The notes under the pieces were generated by a model that was not told where the DNA came from, did not search any database, and saw only the letters and a program-made list of their open reading frames with translations. This document shows, piece by piece, positions 14,780-23,452 of a stretch of 64,000 nt of DNA. The stretch is from NCBI RefSeq assembly GCF_013408985.1, contig NZ_JACBZT010000001.1:4295197-4359196 (forward strand), written 5' to 3'. Position 1 is the first letter of the stretch. The number at the start of each line of letters is the position of its first letter. This DNA comes from Petropleomorpha daqingensis. GTDB taxonomy: Bacteria; Actinomycetota; Actinomycetes; Mycobacteriales; Geodermatophilaceae. Made by a program: the position numbers and the translations under genes.

Positions 14780-16008
14780 GCGGTCCGCGTCGCTGGCGCG
14801 AGCAGCGCTGGCTGGTCGACGAGACCATCCGCACGCAGACGATCGAGTTCGACCAGCCTCGGCTGATCTACCACCTGGCTCCGGTCGCCGACGACCTGTC
14901 CGGCGCGGACATGGCGGTGATCCGAGGCGGGGTGAAGAAGGTCGCCGACCACGTCCCCGTCGTCCGGTCGGTCGCCGAGCGCCGGGAGCGCCGGGCACGG
15001 GAGGCCGAGGACGGCGGTCACCCGCTGAGCGCGGGGGCCCACTGGTACGCCGCCGCGCAGTTGTGGGCGATGGCGTGCTGGCCCGTGTGGGAGGACGACC
15101 ACCTCGCGCACGAGCTCGACGGGAAGAAGAACGCCGCCTACCAGGCGTGGGCCGCGACCGCTCGGCACCGGGTGGAACGGGTCGACGTCCCGTTCGGCGA
15201 CCGCACGTTGCCCGCCTGGTTCCATCTGCCGCCCGGCGGGGCCGGCCCGTTCCCGACCGTCCTGGCGATCGGCGGCATGGACGCGCCGCGGGAGGTCCTC
15301 GTCTCCCGGGTCGGCGATCCGTGGCTCGAACGGGGATTCGCCGTCCTGGCGGTCGACGGCCCCGGTCAGGGAGAGGCGGCCGTCAACGGCGTGCACGTGT
15401 CCGACACCGCGTTCGTCGAGGCCGGCGACGCGCTCGTGGCATGGCTGCGGGCACGACCGGAGGTGGACGACGACCGGCTGGTCTGCACCGGCACCAGCTT
15501 CGGCTCGTTCTGGATGACGCAGATCGCCGCCACCCAGCCGGTCTTCAAGGGCTGCGCGGTCGCGCTGCCGGTGTTCGAGCCGGGCGCGCGGACGATCTTC
15601 GAGTCGGCGGCGCCCACGTTCAAGGCGCGGCACATGTGGATGGCCGGCCTCTGGGACGACGAAGAGGCGTTCGACCGCATGGTCGCCCGCTACGACCTGC
15701 GCCCCCTGCTCGACGGCATGAGCGTGCCGTGGCAGGTGGTCGGCGGCGCGGCCGACGAGCTGTCGCCGTCGTCCTGGGTGGGGGAGATGGCCCGGCGCTG
15801 CCCGGCGCCCTCGTCGCTGACCAGCTATGCCGGCGGCCGGCACTCCATGACCGAGACCCCGGCCGCCGCCCTCGGGCCGTCGTGGCGCGGGCTGACCGTC
15901 GACTGGCTGCACGACCGGGTGCTGGGCCGGCCGGCGGCCGACGAGAACCGGCTGGTGACCCCCGCGGGGCAGGTCGTCGACCTGCCCCACCCGCGCGAGC
16001 GCCGCTGA
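14776..16008 (+). CDS. Alpha/beta hydrolase (FrsA / 2,6-dihydropseudooxynicotine hydrolase type)
   Basis: The protein has 410 residues from the GTG at 14776, which overlaps the MBL stop as GTGA. A helical N-terminal cap of about 150 residues precedes the hydrolase fold. Key residues are the nucleophile elbow GTSFGSF with its Ser, the oxyanion region IGGMDAPRE, the Asp in GGAADELSP, and the His in AGGRHSM. The large N-terminal lid and this layout recall the C-C bond hydrolases and esterases of the pseudooxynicotine/FrsA group. The substrate is unknown; coupling with the MBL enzyme suggests joint action on an ester or diketone. Confidence 0.82.
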   Translation: MSGPRRWREQRWLVDETIRTQTIEFDQPRLIYHLAPVADDLSGADMAVIRGGVKKVADHVPVVRSVAERRERRAREAEDGGHPLSAGAHWYAAAQLWAMACWPVWEDDHLAHELDGKKNAAYQAWAATARHRVERVDVPFGDRTLPAWFHLPPGGAGPFPTVLAIGGMDAPREVLVSRVGDPWLERGFAVLAVDGPGQGEAAVNGVHVSDTAFVEAGDALVAWLRARPEVDDDRLVCTGTSFGSFWMTQIAATQPVFKGCAVALPVFEPGARTIFESAAPTFKARHMWMAGLWDDEEAFDRMVARYDLRPLLDGMSVPWQVVGGAADELSPSSWVGEMARRCPAPSSLTSYAGGRHSMTETPAAALGPSWRGLTVDWLHDRVLGRPAADENRLVTPAGQVVDLPHPRERR

Positions 16009-16022
16009 GCCAGACTGTCGCG

Positions 16023-16460
16023 GTGCCCGCCTCGGACGACGCCACCGGCGATCTGCCGGTCACCGACACCGTCGTCGTCCCGGCCGGAGCCCTGGACTGG
16101 CGGTTCTCCCGCTCGTCCGGGCCCGGCGGCCAGGGGGTCAACACCGCCGACTCGCGGGTGGAGCTCTCGGTCTCGATCGACGCGCTCGGCCTGTCCGACG
16201 CCCAGCGGCAGCGGCTGACCGAGCGGCTGGGCAACCGGCTGGTGGACGGCGTGCTGACCATCGCCGCCAGCGAGCACCGCCAGCAGCTGCGCAACCGGCA
16301 GGCCGCCCGTGACCGGCTGGCCGCGGTGCTCCGCACCGCCCTGGCCCCGCCCCCGCCGGCGCGCCGCCGCACGAAGCCCACCCGCGGCAGTCAGGAACGG
16401 CGGATCCAGGCCAAGAAGCAGCGCGGCGAACTCAAGCGCTCCCGGCGCCGCTGGGACTGA
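16023..16460 (+). CDS. arfB: Peptidyl-tRNA hydrolase ArfB (ribosome rescue factor)
   Basis: The protein has 145 residues. The release-factor domain shows SRSSGPGGQGVNTADSR with GGQ at residues 35-37. The tail RRRTKPTRGSQERRIQAKKQ, then RSRRRW, is the positively charged, mRNA-channel-inserting tail of ArfB/YaeJ. It hydrolyses peptidyl-tRNA on ribosomes stalled without a stop codon. The GTG at 16023 is 15 bases after the previous stop. Its last 29 bases overlap the convergent GNAT gene. Confidence 0.93.
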   Translation: MPASDDATGDLPVTDTVVVPAGALDWRFSRSSGPGGQGVNTADSRVELSVSIDALGLSDAQRQRLTERLGNRLVDGVLTIAASEHRQQLRNRQAARDRLAAVLRTALAPPPPARRRTKPTRGSQERRIQAKKQRGELKRSRRRWD

Positions 16461-17106
16461 CGCGCACGAGCACCCACAGCGGGAGCTCGTCGTCCGCCGT
16501 CCTGATCGAGGCCGCCACCTCGAAGCCGAACGGGCGCAGGAAGGCCGCCTGCGCCCAGGCGAACACCGCGGTGGCGGCCGGCAGACCGCTCGCGTCGACC
16601 TCAGCCAGCCCGGCCTCCAGCAGCGCGGTCGCCGCGCCCCGGCGTCGGGCGGTCGGGCGGGTGCCCAGGTGCGCCAGCCACCAGTGCGGCCCGGCCGGGC
16701 GCTGCGCCGCGACCAGCTCGGCGGTGCGCCGCACGGCCGAGGCCCGGTCGGCGGACAGGAACGGCAGCTCCCGGTCCAGCGCGGCACGGACGTCGCCCGG
16801 CAGCGGTCGCGTGCCCGGTGCGCCCGGCGGCGGCTCCCAGGCGGCGACGGCGGTGACGTCGTCGGTGACCCAGGCGGTGCCGGTCGCGACGGCGCGGTGC
16901 CCGGCGGACAGCTCGTGCAGACGGGTCAGCCGCTGCATCCGGCCGTCGTCGGGCAGCGCCCAGCGCACCCAGCGCGAGTCGCCCAGCGCCAGGGTCAGCG
17001 TCGCGGCGATCCGCGGGATGTCGCGCTGCTCGGCGAGCCGGACCCGGGGCAGCGGCGGCGGGGGAGGGTCCTCGATCCGGCGGACGGTGGGACGCCGATC
17101 GGTCAC
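16432..17106 (-). CDS. GNAT-family N-acetyltransferase
   Basis: The protein has 224 residues from the GTG at 17106, which overlaps the stop of the upstream gene as GTGA. The acetyl-CoA binding motif is HLGTRPTARRRGAATALLEAGL, shortened here as R-R-R-G-A-A followed by a helix, and the fold ends with AFLRPFGFEVAASI. It transfers an acetyl group to an amine of unknown identity. Coupled translation with the small protein and sigma factor upstream makes it part of the CHAT/S8/sigma locus, at least transcriptionally. Its 3' end overlaps arfB by 29 bases. Confidence 0.85.
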   Translation of the reverse strand: MTDRRPTVRRIEDPPPPPLPRVRLAEQRDIPRIAATLTLALGDSRWVRWALPDDGRMQRLTRLHELSAGHRAVATGTAWVTDDVTAVAAWEPPPGAPGTRPLPGDVRAALDRELPFLSADRASAVRRTAELVAAQRPAGPHWWLAHLGTRPTARRRGAATALLEAGLAEVDASGLPAATAVFAWAQAAFLRPFGFEVAASIRTADDELPLWVLVRVSPSGAGSA

Positions 17107-17561
17107 CCGGAGATCCAGTCGGTGACCGCTCGCAGGCCGTCGGCGCCGAGGAACAGCAGCCGGAACTCGCCGCGCGGCGGCGGCGTCACCGTGAACCAGC
17201 CGACCTCGTCGACCTCGACCCGCCGCGGCCGGTCGCCCTGGGTCTGCACGTCGATCTCGCCCGGCTGCGGCGGCACCACCTGACCGGACAGCTGCCGGCT
17301 GGACAGCTCCACGTGCAGGGTCAGGGTGCCGAGCGTGAAGTCCAGCTCCCGGGCGCCGGTCGAGGTCGAGCGGACGCCGGCCAGCAGCTTGTCGCCCTGC
17401 TCGAGGGCGGCCAGCTCGGCCTCCAGCGAGTACAGCGAGAACAGCCCCTTGCCCATCGCGGTCACCCGCGGTGGGACGGCGTCCTCCTCCTGCAGCGCCT
17501 CGCCGAGCGCCGACAGCAGCTCGTCGTCGTCCGGCTCCCACCGTTCGGACATGTCGCTCAC
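17103..17561 (-). CDS. Small beta-rich partner protein of the sigma/CHAT/S8 locus
   Basis: The protein has 152 residues from the GTG at 17561 (overlapping the sigma factor stop as GTGA); an ATG at 17552 is the alternative. An acidic N-terminus (WEPDDDELLSALGEALQEED) leads into a predicted beta-sandwich: LDFTLGTLTLHVELS, RQLSGQVVPPQPGEIDVQ, VDEVGWFTVTPPPRGEFRLL. The last repeats resemble carboxypeptidase-regulatory-like folds. Proteins of this form accompany ECF sigma factors near CHAT genes in actinobacteria as far as I recall. It has no TM segment. It may be a cytoplasmic regulator or anti-sigma-like partner; this is inference from position. Confidence 0.65.
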   Translation of the reverse strand: MSDMSERWEPDDDELLSALGEALQEEDAVPPRVTAMGKGLFSLYSLEAELAALEQGDKLLAGVRSTSTGARELDFTLGTLTLHVELSSRQLSGQVVPPQPGEIDVQTQGDRPRRVEVDEVGWFTVTPPPRGEFRLLFLGADGLRAVTDWISG

Positions 17562-18148
17562 CGCCGTCCCCGGTCGAAGTCCAGCTCCATGAAGTCGGCC
17601 ACCGGCGTGCTGCGCCGCAGCTTGTCCAGACAGCGGGCCCGCGTGGGCCCGAGCCCGCCCACCGGGGTGTCGAGCCGCTCGCCGATCTCGACGTAGGACA
17701 GCGGCGGGTCGTGCAGCAGCAGCCGGAGCAGCTCCTGGCAGCGCGGCGTCAGCGAGGCGAATCCCGCGCGGATGGCCGCGTTGCGCTCCGCCGTCTCGAC
17801 CAGGTGCTCGGCCGTGGCGTCGCCGGGCTCGCTGGGGACGTCGCCGTCGATCGCCGTCTCGCGCTCCCGGCGCCGCTTGCCGACGTCGAGCACCCGCAGG
17901 CACTCGCGCTCCGTCGTCCGGGCCAGCCAGCCGGGCAGCGCCGCCGGCTCGTTGATCTGCCCGAGCCGCTCGAGCAGCTTGAGCCAGACGCTCTGCGAGA
18001 CGTCGTCGGCGTCGGCGTCGGAGAGGCGGAAGCGCCGGCACACCGACCACAGCAGCGGCGCCAGCCGCTCCACCAGCTCGTCCCAGGCCAGCTGCTCGCC
18101 GAAGCGCGCGCTCAGGAAGAGGTCACCGATCGGCACGTCCTCAGGCAT
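17558..18148 (-). CDS. ECF-type RNA polymerase sigma factor
   Basis: The protein has 196 residues from the ATG at 18148, with the strong ribosome site GAAGGAGGGG. Region 2 covers about residues 20-85 (WDELVERLAPLLWSVCRRF, ADADDVSQSVWLKLLERL). Region 4 covers about 130-180 (SLTPRCQELLRLLL, PLSYVEIGERLDTPVGGLGP, RARCLDKLRR). No classical membrane anti-sigma gene is adjacent. The partner at 17103 overlaps by 4 bases and the S8 protease ends 53 bases upstream. Targets are unknown. Confidence 0.9.
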   Translation of the reverse strand: MPEDVPIGDLFLSARFGEQLAWDELVERLAPLLWSVCRRFRLSDADADDVSQSVWLKLLERLGQINEPAALPGWLARTTERECLRVLDVGKRRRERETAIDGDVPSEPGDATAEHLVETAERNAAIRAGFASLTPRCQELLRLLLHDPPLSYVEIGERLDTPVGGLGPTRARCLDKLRRSTPVADFMELDFDRGRR

Positions 18149-18201
18149 GGCCCCTCCTTCACCGTCGAACGGCTCGGCGGACGGGCCGTGGACCCCCGCC
18201 G

Positions 18202-19455
18202 TCACGGTCGGGGCAGATCTTGCCGGACCGCCTGCACCGCCTCCGGAGGGGTCTTACCCCCGGCGATCTGCGCAGCCACCAGACCGGTGACGTGCGCGGA
18301 GGCGAAGGAGGTACCCGACCAGTTGGCGTAGCCGCCGAAGGACACGGTCTCGTACTCCACCGGCTTCGTCTTCTCGATCGGCACCTGCACGCGCTGGTCG
18401 CCGGTCTCGTCGAGGTACGTGCTGACGACCTCCACGCCCGGGGCGAAGACGTCGATCCACGGTGCCGGCTTCGTCTCGTCCTTGCCGTCGATCGGGTTGA
18501 AGGACGCGGGCACGCCCTGCGCGTCGACCGCGCCCACGGCGAGCACGCCGTCGAGGGCGGCCGGGAACAGCGGCGCGGCGCGGCGGGGCATGCCCTGGTC
18601 CTCGCGGTCCTTGTCCTCGAGCTCGTTCGTGCCGTGGTTGCCCGCGGCGGCGACGACGGCCATGGTCGGGGTGAGCTGGGCGATCGCCCGCTCGAGCACC
18701 ATCGGGGCCTGCCCGTCGGCGGTGGAGCAGCCGAGGGACAGGTTGAGCACCTGGACGCCGGAGTCGCGGTAGTCGGCGAGCCGTTGCGCCAGGGTCCACA
18801 GGGGCATGGTCCAGCCCGCGTCGGGAGTCGTCCCGGGGGCCAGGGCGGTGCGGACGTCGAGGTCGGCGGTGGGCGCGAGGCTCAGCACGATGCCGGCGAT
18901 GAACGTCGCGTGCCCCTCCCACCACTGCCGCTCCTGGTCGGGCTGCACGTGGGTCAGCGCGTCGGGGTCGGTGTAGTACCGGCCCCCGAGCCGGGTGTGC
19001 GGGTCGAGCCGGGTGTCCAGGATCCCGACGCGCACCCGGCGCCCGCTGCGGGGCTGGGCCGTGTACGCGCGGGGGATCTCGCCCTCCTCCGGCCTCGTGG
19101 GCCGGGTGAACCCCCCGGCGTTGGTGTACGGCTTGAACTGGACGCCGGTGAGGATGCGGTTCTTGCCCAGCGTCGGCGACCACCCGGCGTAGCGGTACTG
19201 GGTGATGGCACGCAGGTTGCCCAGCACGCTGTCGAGCGGGCCGTGCACGTGCTCGGGTTCGCGGTCGGGGACCTCTTCCTTGCGGGCCTGCTCCAGGCGT
19301 GCGGCGAGGTCGTGCACGTCGGCCAGCTGGACCAGGGTGAGGCCGAGCCGGGGGTCGGTGCTCTCCGGTGTCGCCCCGTTGCCCAGCAGGTCGAGCACCA
19401 TCCGGAGGTGCTCGTCGGCCACCACGATGTGCTCGTCGTACGCGTCTTTGCCCAT
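18202..19455 (-). CDS. Cytoplasmic S8 (subtilisin-like) serine peptidase
   Basis: The protein has 417 residues. The catalytic triad is complete: Asp147 (GILDTRLD), His182 (EGHATFIAGIV), Ser383 (SGTSFASAHVTG), with oxyanion Asn273 (AAAGNHGTN). It has no signal peptide or TM segment, and the first 140 residues are a non-classical N-terminal domain rich in helices, so it probably acts inside the cell rather than as a secreted protease. The ATG at 19455 follows GGGAGAGACC. It heads the minus-strand operon with the sigma factor and is divergent from the TPR-CHAT gene, so it may process a locus partner. Confidence 0.9.
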   Translation of the reverse strand: MGKDAYDEHIVVADEHLRMVLDLLGNGATPESTDPRLGLTLVQLADVHDLAARLEQARKEEVPDREPEHVHGPLDSVLGNLRAITQYRYAGWSPTLGKNRILTGVQFKPYTNAGGFTRPTRPEEGEIPRAYTAQPRSGRRVRVGILDTRLDPHTRLGGRYYTDPDALTHVQPDQERQWWEGHATFIAGIVLSLAPTADLDVRTALAPGTTPDAGWTMPLWTLAQRLADYRDSGVQVLNLSLGCSTADGQAPMVLERAIAQLTPTMAVVAAAGNHGTNELEDKDREDQGMPRRAAPLFPAALDGVLAVGAVDAQGVPASFNPIDGKDETKPAPWIDVFAPGVEVVSTYLDETGDQRVQVPIEKTKPVEYETVSFGGYANWSGTSFASAHVTGLVAAQIAGGKTPPEAVQAVRQDLPRP

Positions 19456-19550
19456 GGTCTCTCCCGTGTCGCGGAATCGTGCGTCTCGATATGCAGAGGG
19501 CGCTCGCAGCGCTCAGATTCGTTTCCCACCGCTTTTCTTGGCAGGGCCCA
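19456..19550. promoter_or_regulatory. Divergent promoter region between S8 protease and CHAT protease
   Basis: These 95 bases must carry both promoters. They are noticeably less GC-rich than the genes and contain CGCTCGCAGCGCTC, a short inverted repeat. I found no confident -35/-10 pair of the ECF type (GGAAC with CGTC at 16-18 bases), so autoregulation by the locus sigma factor is not supported by what I can see. Confidence 0.4.
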
Positions 19551-22232
19551 ATGTCGTTGACAAGGGCTTCGCGTCCGGCAGGCTGGGACGTCGTGGACGG
19601 GACGACGCTCGAGCTGGCGCAGGAGGCGTTGCGCCTGGCCGAGGCCGACCCGGTCGAGGCCGTCACGCGGGCGCGCAGCGCGGTCCGCCGCGCCGAGCGG
19701 TCCGCCGACGGAGTGGCGCGGGCGGTGGCGGAGCGGGCGTGGGGTCTCGCGCTGCGGCACGGGGGGCACCTCGACAAGGCGCTGGTGCACCTGCGCCGGG
19801 CGGTGGACGTCGCGCTCGAGGCGGGCGCGCCGGAGGTCGCCGGCGAGGCGCGGATGTCGCTGGCCTACGCACTGGTGGAGCGCGGCCGGGCCGGGCAGGC
19901 CCTCGACGAGATCGGCCGGGCGTTGCGGCAGCTGGACGGCGTCGCCCACGCCCGCGCGCAGACCCAGCGCGGCTCGATCCTGCTCGACATGGGCCGCCAC
20001 GCCGAGGCGCTCGAGGAGTACGAGGCGGCGCTGCCGGTCCTGCAGGAGGCCGGCGACCTGCTGTGGAGCTACCGCGTCGTGTGGAACCGCGGGCTGGCGC
20101 GCGCCTACCGCCACGAGTTCCTCGGCGCCGAGGAGGACCTGCGCCGCGCCGAGGAGCTCGCCGACCGGCTGGACCTGCCGCTGTCGGTCGGCTTCGCCCA
20201 GGCCAACCTCGCCTTCGTCCTCGGCCTGCGCGGTGACGTGCCGGCCGCGTTGGATCACTCCGCCCGCGCCGAGGAGCGCATCCGCGCGCACGGGGCCCAG
20301 CTCGGCGAGCTGCTCAAGGACCGCAGCGAGCTGCTGCTGTCGGTCCGGCTGGTCTCGGAGGCCCGTGAGACGGCGGAGGCGTCGGTCGCCGAGTACGAGC
20401 GCGAGCGGCGCAGCATCAAGCTGCCGCAGGTGCGGCTGGTGCTCGCGCAGTCCGCGCTGCTGGAGGGGGACGCTGACGGCGCGCTGCGGCACGCCCGGCG
20501 GGCGGTCGCCGAGTTCTCCCGGCAGCGCCGTCCGGAGTTCACGGCGCTGGCCCGGCTCGGCGTCCTGCAGGCCCAGCACGCCGCCGGCGCGGTCCCGCCG
20601 GCCGGGGCGCGGGCGGCCGAGGAGGCCGCGGCGACGCTGGCCGCCGTCCGCTGGCCGGCCGCGGCGATGGAGGCGCGGCTGCTGGCCGCCGCGCTGCTGC
20701 GCGACCGGGGCCGTCCGGACGACGCCGACCGCCACCTGGGCGCGGCCGCGGCGACCCGGCGCACCGGTCCCGCGACCCTGCGGGCGCGCGGCTGGTACGC
20801 CGAGGCGCGGCTGCGGGCGGAGGCCGGACGACGGCAGGCCGCGTGCACCGCGCTGCGGACCGGCCTGCGCATCCTCGACGAGCACCGCGCCGTCCTCGGG
20901 GCCACCGACGTCCGGGCGCACGCCGCCGCGCACCGCAGCGAGCTGGTGGAGCTGGGGCTGCGCCTTGCCCTGGACGGCGGCAGCCCGCGGCAGGTGCTCG
21001 AGTGGGTGGAGCGCGGCAAGGCCACCGACCTGCTCGTGCAGCGCCCGGTCCGCCCGCCGGAGGACCCGGAGGTCGCCCAGGCGCTGGCCGAGCTGCGGGC
21101 CACCGTGCTGCAGATCAACGAGCTGCAGGCCGGCGGCGAACGCGGACCGGCCCTCGACGAGCTGATGGCGCGGCAGCCGCTGCTGGAGCGCCGGGTCCGC
21201 GACGCCACGCGGCGGATCGGCGGCGCGGGCACCGGCCGGCTGCCGGCGCCGGTGCCGGTGGGGGCGCTCGCGGAGCGGTTGGACGGCGCGGCGCTCGTGG
21301 AGCTGTTCGTCCTGGACGGCGTCCTCTGCGCGGTGACCGTCGTCGGCGCCCGCAGCCGCGTGCACCGCCTCGCCGCGACCGCCGACGTCGAGGGACTGCT
21401 GGACCGGGTGCTGCACGCGCTGCGCCGCCTCGTGCGCCGCAACGTCGACGCCGCGGGGCGGGCCGCGGCGGAGGACCTGCTCCGCGCCGCCGCTGCCCGC
21501 CTCGACGAGCGCCTGCTGGGGACGCTGCCGGAGCTGGGGGACCGGCCGCTGGTCGTCGTCCCGACCGGGGCGCTGCAGTGCCTGCCCTGGGCGGTGCTGC
21601 CCTCGTGCGCGGCGCGGCCGGTCGCCGTCGCTCCGTCGGCGTCGCTCTGGCACGCCGCGCGCAGCCGCCCCGTGGAGACCGGGGGCCGCGTCGTCGTGGC
21701 CGCCGGGCCGAGCCTGGAGGGCGCGGTCTCGGAGGTGCGCGGCGTCGGGGACGTGCACGGCGTCGAGCCGATGCTGCCGCCCGAGGCCACGGTCGCGCGG
21801 GTGCTCAAGGAGATGGAGGGTGCGGCGCTGGTCCACCTGGCCGCGCACGGCCGGCTGGTCGCGGACAACCCGCTGTTCAGCGACGTCCTGCTCGCCGACG
21901 GCCCGCTGCTGGCCTACGACGTGGAACGGCTCGACCGCGCGCCGCACACCGTCGTCCTCGCCGCCTGCGACACGGCCCGCTCGGTGGTCTGCGCCGGCGA
22001 CGAGCTGCTCGGCCTCGGCGCGGTGTTCCTCGGCGGCGGCACCGCGCAGCTGGTCGCGCCGATGCTGCCGGTGCCCGACGTGGAGACCGCCGAGATCATG
22101 GGCACCTTCCACCGGATGCTGGCCGCCGGCTCCGGCGCGGCCGACGCCTTGGTGCGCACTCGCGCGCAGGTGGGGGAGGACGTCGGTGCGGCCGCCGCGG
22201 CGAGCTTCGTCGTCCTGGGCGCCGGGGTCTAG
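19551..22232 (+). CDS. TPR-CHAT caspase-like protease
   Basis: The protein has 893 residues from the ATG at 19551; GTG 19593 is another choice. Residues about 20-520 are tandem tetratricopeptide helices (ALRHGGHLDKALVHLRRAV, LDMGRHAEALEEYEAALPVL, and others). Residues about 600-893 form a CHAT domain. The caspase-type dyad is visible: His766 in VHLAAHG and Cys806 in VLAACDTARS. CHAT proteins are caspase-like proteases, often activated through their TPR region. Divergence from an S8 protease, ECF sigma factor and small partner suggests a proteolytic signalling module. The substrate is unknown. The stop shares CTAG with the next convergent gene. Confidence 0.9.
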   Translation: MSLTRASRPAGWDVVDGTTLELAQEALRLAEADPVEAVTRARSAVRRAERSADGVARAVAERAWGLALRHGGHLDKALVHLRRAVDVALEAGAPEVAGEARMSLAYALVERGRAGQALDEIGRALRQLDGVAHARAQTQRGSILLDMGRHAEALEEYEAALPVLQEAGDLLWSYRVVWNRGLARAYRHEFLGAEEDLRRAEELADRLDLPLSVGFAQANLAFVLGLRGDVPAALDHSARAEERIRAHGAQLGELLKDRSELLLSVRLVSEARETAEASVAEYERERRSIKLPQVRLVLAQSALLEGDADGALRHARRAVAEFSRQRRPEFTALARLGVLQAQHAAGAVPPAGARAAEEAAATLAAVRWPAAAMEARLLAAALLRDRGRPDDADRHLGAAAATRRTGPATLRARGWYAEARLRAEAGRRQAACTALRTGLRILDEHRAVLGATDVRAHAAAHRSELVELGLRLALDGGSPRQVLEWVERGKATDLLVQRPVRPPEDPEVAQALAELRATVLQINELQAGGERGPALDELMARQPLLERRVRDATRRIGGAGTGRLPAPVPVGALAERLDGAALVELFVLDGVLCAVTVVGARSRVHRLAATADVEGLLDRVLHALRRLVRRNVDAAGRAAAEDLLRAAAARLDERLLGTLPELGDRPLVVVPTGALQCLPWAVLPSCAARPVAVAPSASLWHAARSRPVETGGRVVVAAGPSLEGAVSEVRGVGDVHGVEPMLPPEATVARVLKEMEGAALVHLAAHGRLVADNPLFSDVLLADGPLLAYDVERLDRAPHTVVLAACDTARSVVCAGDELLGLGAVFLGGGTAQLVAPMLPVPDVETAEIMGTFHRMLAAGSGAADALVRTRAQVGEDVGAAAAASFVVLGAGV

Positions 22233-23020
22233 TCCTTCGGCTCGGCCATCTGGCGGTGCGCCATCGCCTTGACCCTGTCGGGCAGGACGTCGTTGAGCGC
22301 ACCCTGCGCCTTGGTCTTCAGCGACCCGGCGACGATCTTGTTCTTGCCGTCCATGAGCGCGGCGAAGCCCTGGGCGGCGACCTGCGCCGGGTCGTCCTTC
22401 GTGCCCTGGCCGACCGCGGTGTCGTCCATCTCGGCGCGGTGGAAGAAGTTGGTGTCCGTCGGGCCGGGCATCAGCGAGGTGATGGTGACGCCGGTGTCCT
22501 TGAGCTCCTCCTGCACGGCTTGCGCGAACGACTGCAGGAACGACTTCGAGGCGTTGTAGACCGGCTGGAACGACCCCGGCATGGTCGAGGCGATCGACGA
22601 GGTGATCAGCACCCGGCCCTCGTCGCGGGCGGCCATGTCCCGGAGCACCAGCTTGGCCAGGTGCACGGTCGAGGTGATGTTGAGGTCGATGATCTCCTGG
22701 TCGTCGGCCAGGTCGGTGTCGACGAACGCCCCGCCCTGCCCGACGCCGGCGTTGAGGGCGACCGCGTCGAGAGCCCGCCCGCCCGCGGTGGCCGTCGCGT
22801 AGAGCTGCCGGACGCCGTCGGGCGTGCGCAGGTCGACCTGCACGGGCTGCACGTCCGCGCCGGTCGAGCGCAGCTCGGCGGCGGCGGTGGAGAGGCCGGG
22901 GTCCTCGGCGGAGATCACGAGGTCGAACCCGTTCTCGCCGAACTGGCGGGCCAGCTCCAGCCCGATCCCGCTGGAGGCGCCGGTGACCAGGGCGAGCGGC
23001 TTGTTGTCCGGAGACGTCAT
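22229..23020 (-). CDS. SDR family oxidoreductase
   Basis: The protein has 263 residues from the ATG at 23020 (MTSPDNKPLALVTGAS). The coenzyme motif is TGASSGIGLELAR, then LNAGVG, and the catalytic set is Ser (ITSSIAS), Tyr and Lys (YNASK). This is the classical SDR type with a C-terminal tail (KTKAQGALNDVLPDRVKAM) seen in short-chain dehydrogenases of unknown substrate in actinobacteria. It is single, with its stop overlapping the CHAT gene stop as CTAG, and divergent from the YjbR-like gene. Confidence 0.88.
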   Translation of the reverse strand: MTSPDNKPLALVTGASSGIGLELARQFGENGFDLVISAEDPGLSTAAAELRSTGADVQPVQVDLRTPDGVRQLYATATAGGRALDAVALNAGVGQGGAFVDTDLADDQEIIDLNITSTVHLAKLVLRDMAARDEGRVLITSSIASTMPGSFQPVYNASKSFLQSFAQAVQEELKDTGVTITSLMPGPTDTNFFHRAEMDDTAVGQGTKDDPAQVAAQGFAALMDGKNKIVAGSLKTKAQGALNDVLPDRVKAMAHRQMAEPKD

Positions 23021-23059
23021 GCGCTGCGCCCTACCCGGACGGGCCGGGTCCGATTCAGG

Positions 23060-23407
23060 ATGTCGCCCGTGCAGTTCGACGAGGCGCTGGTGGCGGTGCT
23101 CGCGCTGCCCGGTGCGTACGAGGCCGACCACCACGGCCGCCGCTCGTTCCGGGTCGGCGACGGCAAGGTGCTGGTCACCGTGCCCGAGACCGGCGTCCTG
23201 AACGTCATGGTGGACGACGACCTGGCCCGCTCGGCGGCCGGTGCCCCGGGCGTCGACCTGCTCTGGTGGGGGAAGAAGCTCTCCGGCGTCCGGGTCGAGG
23301 TGGCCGAGGTCGACCCGGCCCTGCTGGAGGAGCTGCTCGAGGCGGTCTGGCGCCGCCGCTCACCGGACGCCCGGCGCCGGGGTGAGGGGTTCGGAACGCG
23401 ACCTTGA
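23060..23407 (+). CDS. MmcQ/YjbR (DUF419) family protein
   Basis: The protein has 115 residues from the ATG at 23060; GTG 23069 is an alternative. The motifs ALPGAYEADHHGRRSFRVGDGKVLV, here cut to the A-L-P...E...H...G...FR order, and DLLWWGKKLSGVRV are those of the YjbR double-wing fold, which binds DNA or phosphate-like ligands. Function in the cell is not established. It ends 45 bases before the nitrate reductase gene but is probably independent. Confidence 0.8.
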   Translation: MSPVQFDEALVAVLALPGAYEADHHGRRSFRVGDGKVLVTVPETGVLNVMVDDDLARSAAGAPGVDLLWWGKKLSGVRVEVAEVDPALLEELLEAVWRRRSPDARRRGEGFGTRP

Positions 23408-23452
23408 CGCCGGGGCAGCGGCCGGGAAACGACCGCGCCCCAGGCTCGGTCC

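Noticed and set aside
19456-19550. ECF-sigma autoregulated promoter (GGAAC...CGTC)
   Set aside because: GGAATC and CGTCTC are present but only about 5-9 bases apart, too close for a promoter.
18954-22112. 1052-residue minus-strand frame opposite the CHAT gene
   Set aside because: No recognisable domain, biased composition; the plus strand holds TPR and CHAT motifs.
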